Positions 60,761 to 64,000 of a DNA stretch of 64,000 nt are shown here, in pieces. A program made the translations under genes and the position numbers. Within the stretch, counting starts at the first letter, position 1. Each line of letters begins with the position of its first letter. This DNA comes from Streptomyces parvus (GTDB lineage: Bacteria > Actinomycetota > Actinomycetes > Streptomycetales > Streptomycetaceae). The notes beneath the pieces were generated by a model that was given only the letters and a program-made list of their open reading frames with translations, ran no database searches and was not told where the DNA came from. The stretch is from positions 51,452-115,451 of the forward strand of contig NZ_BMRY01000018.1 in NCBI RefSeq assembly GCF_014648875.1, given 5' to 3'.

Positions 60761-61866
60761 GTGGCGCTCCTTCCGGCGATGCGGTTGACGCGGGTGACGG
60801 CCCGTTCGAAGCCGCGGGTGAGGTCGTCGACGACGGCCTGGACGCTGCGTTCGCTGGTCATCCGGCCGACGATCTGCCCGACAGGTGTGCCGAGCAGCTC
60901 GCCGACCTCGTACTTCTGGATCCGGGAGACGGCCTCGGCGACCAGCAGCCCCTGGAGCGGCATGGGCAGGGTGCCTGGCCCCGCCGGGTCGTCCCAGGCG
61001 TCCGTCCACGCGGTACGGAGCTGGCGTGCGGGCTTGCCCGTCAGGGCGCGGGAGCGGACGGTGTCCCCGGAGCCCGCGGCGAGCAGTTTGGCGGTCAGGG
61101 CCTCGGAGTGCAGGTCGGCCTCCTCGGTGGTGAGCCAGAGGGAGCCGAGCCAGACGCCCTGGGCGCCGAGGGCGAGCCCGGCGGCGACCTGTTCGCCGCT
61201 GCCGATGCCTCCGGCGGCGAGGACGGGCAAGGGGGCGACGGCCTCGACGACTTCGGGGACCAGCACCATGGAGCCGATCTCGCCGGTGTGGCCGCCGGCC
61301 TCGTACCCCTGGGCGACGACGACGTCGATGCCCGCCTCCGCGTGGCGCCGGGCGTGCCGGGCGCTGCCGGCCAGGGCGGCGACGAGGACGCCGTGGTCGT
61401 GCGCACGGGCGATGACGTCGGCGGGCGGGGAGCCGAGGGCGTTGGCCAGGAGCTTGATCGGGTAGTCGAAGGCCACGTCGAGCTGGCTCCGGGCGACCTC
61501 CTCCATCCAGCCGGTGATGCGCCAGCCGGACGCCTCCCCCTCGGCCAGCTCGGGCACACCGTGGCGGGCCAGGAGTTCCCGGACGAAGCCGCGGTGTTCC
61601 TCGGGGATCATCGCCTCGACGTCCGCCTCGGTGACGCCCTCGACCTTCTTGGCTGGCATGACCACGTCGAGGCCGTACGGCTTGCCGTCGGCGTGTTCGT
61701 GCAGGCGGTCGAGGTCGCGGGCGAGGTCGTCGGGGGCGGTGTAGCGGACGGCTCCGAGCACGCCGAAGCCTCCGGCTCTGGTGATGGCCGCGGCGACTTC
61801 GGGGAACGGCGTGAAGCCGAAGATGGCGTGCTCGATTCCCAGTCGGCGGCTCAGTTCCGTCTCCAT
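60757..61866 (-). CDS. Nitronate monooxygenase (NMO) family flavoprotein
   Basis: The 369-residue TIM-barrel FMN enzyme starts LSRRLGIEHAIFGFTPFPEVAAAITRAGGFGVLGA. It has the class I-like HTGEIGSM stretch (GYEAGGHTGEIGSMVLVPEVVEAV), PVLAAGGIGSGEQVAAGLALGAQGVWLGS and the phosphate-binding region. Such proteins oxidise alkyl nitronates, but many actinobacterial ones have unknown substrates and sit in acyl-CoA gene sets, as here. It is the first gene of a coupled pair with the FadD8-like gene and is preceded by operator B. Confidence 0.88.
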   Translation of the reverse strand: METELSRRLGIEHAIFGFTPFPEVAAAITRAGGFGVLGAVRYTAPDDLARDLDRLHEHADGKPYGLDVVMPAKKVEGVTEADVEAMIPEEHRGFVRELLARHGVPELAEGEASGWRITGWMEEVARSQLDVAFDYPIKLLANALGSPPADVIARAHDHGVLVAALAGSARHARRHAEAGIDVVVAQGYEAGGHTGEIGSMVLVPEVVEAVAPLPVLAAGGIGSGEQVAAGLALGAQGVWLGSLWLTTEEADLHSEALTAKLLAAGSGDTVRSRALTGKPARQLRTAWTDAWDDPAGPGTLPMPLQGLLVAEAVSRIQKYEVGELLGTPVGQIVGRMTSERSVQAVVDDLTRGFERAVTRVNRIAGRSAT

Positions 61867-61906
61867 GGGCGGCAGGATGCCGCAGCGGTGCGGCCGAGGG
61901 AAGAGA

Positions 61907-61928
61907 TTTTCTGATGCAGTGTCAGATT
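61907..61928. promoter_or_regulatory. Operator B: TTTTCTGA-N6-GTCAGATT before the NMO-fadD operon
   Basis: The 22 bases match operator A at 49666-49687 in both conserved octamers and in spacing; only the central six differ (TGCAGT here, CAGCTC there). The site is 41 bp before the NMO start in AT-rich DNA. Confidence 0.7.
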
Positions 61929-62090
61929 CTTTGCGGACCTGAACCCGTCCGGAATGGGGGAGGTGACAGTAATCTCTGCGGCGGCAGGAACTTTCACTGC
62001 TCGGCGAGATTTCGGAAGTTACTTTCGCGCGGGCTCCGGCATACGGGTGCGGCCCGGTGACCGGACGTCAGGCGCGGGAAGGAGTTGCGG

Positions 62091-63962
62091 ATGACCGGGG
62101 ACACGCAGGGGCACGGGCGGACCTCCGAGAACACCCCAAGCACCGTCGGGAGCGGCATCGCCCGGCGGCGGCTGGGCGGCGGGATACTGGCGCTGGGCGG
62201 GGCGCTCGCGCTGACGCCGATTCCTCTCGCGGGAGCCGCCGCCCGGAGCGGGCCGGGCAGTACGGCGGACACGGGAGCGGGCATGGAGTCACGGGCGCAC
62301 CGGCCCACGCTGCGGCGCGGCAGCGCGGCGCGCGCCGGGCTGCTCCAGGAACCGCTGGACCAGCTCGTCCGGGACGCGGAGGCGTATCTGGCGGATTCCC
62401 CCAAGCACCCCTGGTACGCGGGTGCGGTGCTGCTCGCCGGGCGGGGCGGCACGGTGGCGCTGCACCGGCCGATCGGCAAGGCGGTGCGTTACGCCGCGTA
62501 CGACGAGAAGACCGACACCGGGGTGGAGTTCCCGGCGGACCAGCAGATCCCGATGGCCGAGGACACCGTCTTCGACCTCGCCTCGATCTCCAAGCTGTTC
62601 ACCTCGCTCCTGGCGGTCCAGCAGATCGAGCGCGGCCGGCTGGAGCTGGAGGCGACGGTCGCCTCGTACCTTCCGGACTTCGCGGGCGGCGGCAAGCAGG
62701 ACATCACGGTCCGCCAACTGCTCACCCACACCTCGGGTTTCCGGTCGTGGATCCCGCTGTACAAGGAGCCGACCCGGGAGGGCAAGCTCCGCATGCTGTG
62801 GGACGAGGTCCCGGCGAGCACCCCGGGCAGCGCCTACCTCTATTCCGACCTCAACCTGATCTCCCTCCAGCTGATCCTGGAGCAGATCACCGGCCGCACG
62901 CTGGACGTCCTGCTCCGCGAGGAGATCACCGCCCCGCTCGGGATGCACCGCACCCGCTACAACCCGCCCGCCTCCTGGAAGCCGAAGATCGCGGCGACCG
63001 AGGACGCCCGGCTCCCCTGGTCCGGTCTGGAGCGCGGTCTCGTCTGGGGCGAAGTGCACGACGAGAACGCCTTCGGCTTCGGCGGGGTGGCAGGCCATGC
63101 CGGGGTGTTCTCCTGCGCCTGGGATCTCGCGGTGCTCGCCCGGACACTGCTCAACGGCGGGGTGTACGGACGCTCCCGCATCCTGTCCGAGGAGTCCGTG
63201 GACCTGTTGTTCACCGACTTCAACACCGCGTTCCCGGGCGACGAGCACGGCCTCGGCTTCGAGCTCTACCAGCACTGGTACATGGGCGCGATGGCGACCC
63301 CGCGCAGTGCGGGGCACACCGGATTCACCGGGACCAGCCTGGTGCTCGACCCGACGACCGACACCTTTCTCATCGTGCTGGGCAACTCCGTCCACCCCGT
63401 ACGGAGTTGGCGCTCGGGCAGCGCACCCCGGGTGGCGACCGCCAACCAGCTCGCCCGGGCCGTTCCGGTCCGGCCCGAGCGGGGGCGCACCGCCTGGTTC
63501 TCCGGGATGGCGAGCGCCTCCACGGCCACGCTCACCCTGCCCGCCCTGCGCCTGGACTCCGCACGGGCCCGGCTGGAGTGCGCGCTGTGGTGGGACACCG
63601 AACCGGCCTCCGACGGCCTCTTCCTGGAAGCGTCGGCGGGCGGGGAGGACTGGCAGCCGGTGCCCTTCACCACCGCACGCCCGGGGCCCGGCCACCGCCC
63701 GGACCCCGTGCCGCACCCGGCGGGCACGGTGACCGGCTGGTCGGGGCGGGTGTGGCACCGGCTGGAGGCGGACCTGTCGGCCTGGCGCGGCACGAGCCTC
63801 CGGCTGCGGTGGCGGTACACCACGGACCAGCTCTACGTGGGACGCGGCGCGTACGTGGACGCCCTGCGCGTACGGGACGGGGGCCGCACGGTCTTCGACT
63901 CCGGGCGGCCCCGGGACGCGGGGCGGATCGGGGCGGCCGGCTGGGCGCTGTCGGCCGACTGA
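62091..63962 (+). CDS. Large secreted serine hydrolase (beta-lactamase fold) with C-terminal extension
   Basis: The 623-residue protein has a twin-arginine type signal (GIARRRLGGGILALGGALALTPIPLAGAAA). The catalytic domain (about 95-460) has S-x-x-K as SISK, the tyrosine motif YSD in YLYSDLNLIS, and HTG in SAGHTGFTG. A C-terminal beta-rich module (about 465-620) follows, with AWFSGMASASTATLTLPALRL, WWDTEPASDGLFLEASAGG and LRLRWRYTTDQLYVGRGAYVDALRV, resembling a carbohydrate-binding jelly roll. GGAAGGAG precedes the ATG. It is probably an extracellular esterase or peptidase. The 224-bp gap before it holds operator B and no gene. Confidence 0.88.
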   Translation: MTGDTQGHGRTSENTPSTVGSGIARRRLGGGILALGGALALTPIPLAGAAARSGPGSTADTGAGMESRAHRPTLRRGSAARAGLLQEPLDQLVRDAEAYLADSPKHPWYAGAVLLAGRGGTVALHRPIGKAVRYAAYDEKTDTGVEFPADQQIPMAEDTVFDLASISKLFTSLLAVQQIERGRLELEATVASYLPDFAGGGKQDITVRQLLTHTSGFRSWIPLYKEPTREGKLRMLWDEVPASTPGSAYLYSDLNLISLQLILEQITGRTLDVLLREEITAPLGMHRTRYNPPASWKPKIAATEDARLPWSGLERGLVWGEVHDENAFGFGGVAGHAGVFSCAWDLAVLARTLLNGGVYGRSRILSEESVDLLFTDFNTAFPGDEHGLGFELYQHWYMGAMATPRSAGHTGFTGTSLVLDPTTDTFLIVLGNSVHPVRSWRSGSAPRVATANQLARAVPVRPERGRTAWFSGMASASTATLTLPALRLDSARARLECALWWDTEPASDGLFLEASAGGEDWQPVPFTTARPGPGHRPDPVPHPAGTVTGWSGRVWHRLEADLSAWRGTSLRLRWRYTTDQLYVGRGAYVDALRVRDGGRTVFDSGRPRDAGRIGAAGWALSAD

Positions 63963-64000
63963 GCGGCGGGGCGGGGCGGGGCGCGTGGTGCGGCGGCGCC

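Overview
The window reads as a chromosomal piece of a Streptomyces or a close relative. Third-codon G/C is near saturation, many starts are GTG or TTG behind GGAGG-type ribosome sites, and the gene content fits: a bifunctional geosmin synthase, an NsdA/ORF1590-type developmental regulator, DUF6296, an OsaC-like PAS/PP2C phosphatase, the fruRKA-HPr phosphotransferase block, an AA10 chitin LPMO behind a DasR-like site, and a malEFG-aglA locus. No rRNA, tRNA, CRISPR array, insertion sequence or prophage was seen. All identifications come from reading sequence and from recalled family motifs; no search was run.

Layout. 1-5.4 kb: an ArgP-like LysR regulator, an O-methyltransferase behind a near-consensus iron box, a secreted GH114 protein, VOC, DinB and acyltransferase genes. 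5.5-9.7 kb: a decaying maltose/alpha-glucoside locus in which aglA and malG are intact, malF is frameshifted and only the 3' tail of malE remains. 9.7-18.4 kb: small conserved proteins, hydrolases, a large NB-ARC/TPR protein with no visible DNA-binding domain, and secreted proteins. 18.5-23.2 kb: fruR-fruK-fruA, HPr and a small tyrosine-phosphatase-like gene. 23.2-34 kb: signal peptidase I, two DinB genes, a secreted TNT-domain NAD-glycohydrolase-type toxin candidate with a small gene 6 bp downstream, the LPMO, membrane proteins and a WYL regulator. 34.1-43.5 kb: zinc-independent L31/L33 paralogues, the PP2C phosphatase, the NsdA-like regulator, a phosphotransferase-fold protein, an SLT transglycosylase and geosmin synthase. 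43.5-45.5 kb: a TetR/MFS pair and a conserved hypothetical.

45.6-61.9 kb is a CoA-ester catabolic block. Two SCP2-type thiolases, a double DUF35 protein and a crotonase lie opposite an acyl-CoA synthetase. This set matches in type and size the Rv3515c-Rv3523 part of the mycobacterial KstR (cholesterol) regulon (FadD19, EchA19, an Rv3521-type DUF35 protein, Ltp4, Ltp3). Beyond it lie a double alpha/beta-hydrolase, a paaK, a truncated ABC ATPase, two more acyl-CoA synthetases, a secreted penicillin-acylase-family enzyme and a nitronate monooxygenase. A palindrome of the form TTTTCTGA-N6-GTCAGATT occurs at both ends (49666 and 61907), which suggests one regulator for the whole block. A second palindrome class (ACCGA-N5-CGGT) lies before paaK and between the middle fadD and the acylase. 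The window closes with a large secreted serine hydrolase.

The strongest candidates for new biology are: the steroid-like CoA block with its two repeated operators; the secreted TNT protein with a possible immunity partner; the collapse of the mal locus, which can be reconstructed to a 5-bp deletion; and the orphan NB-ARC/TPR protein.
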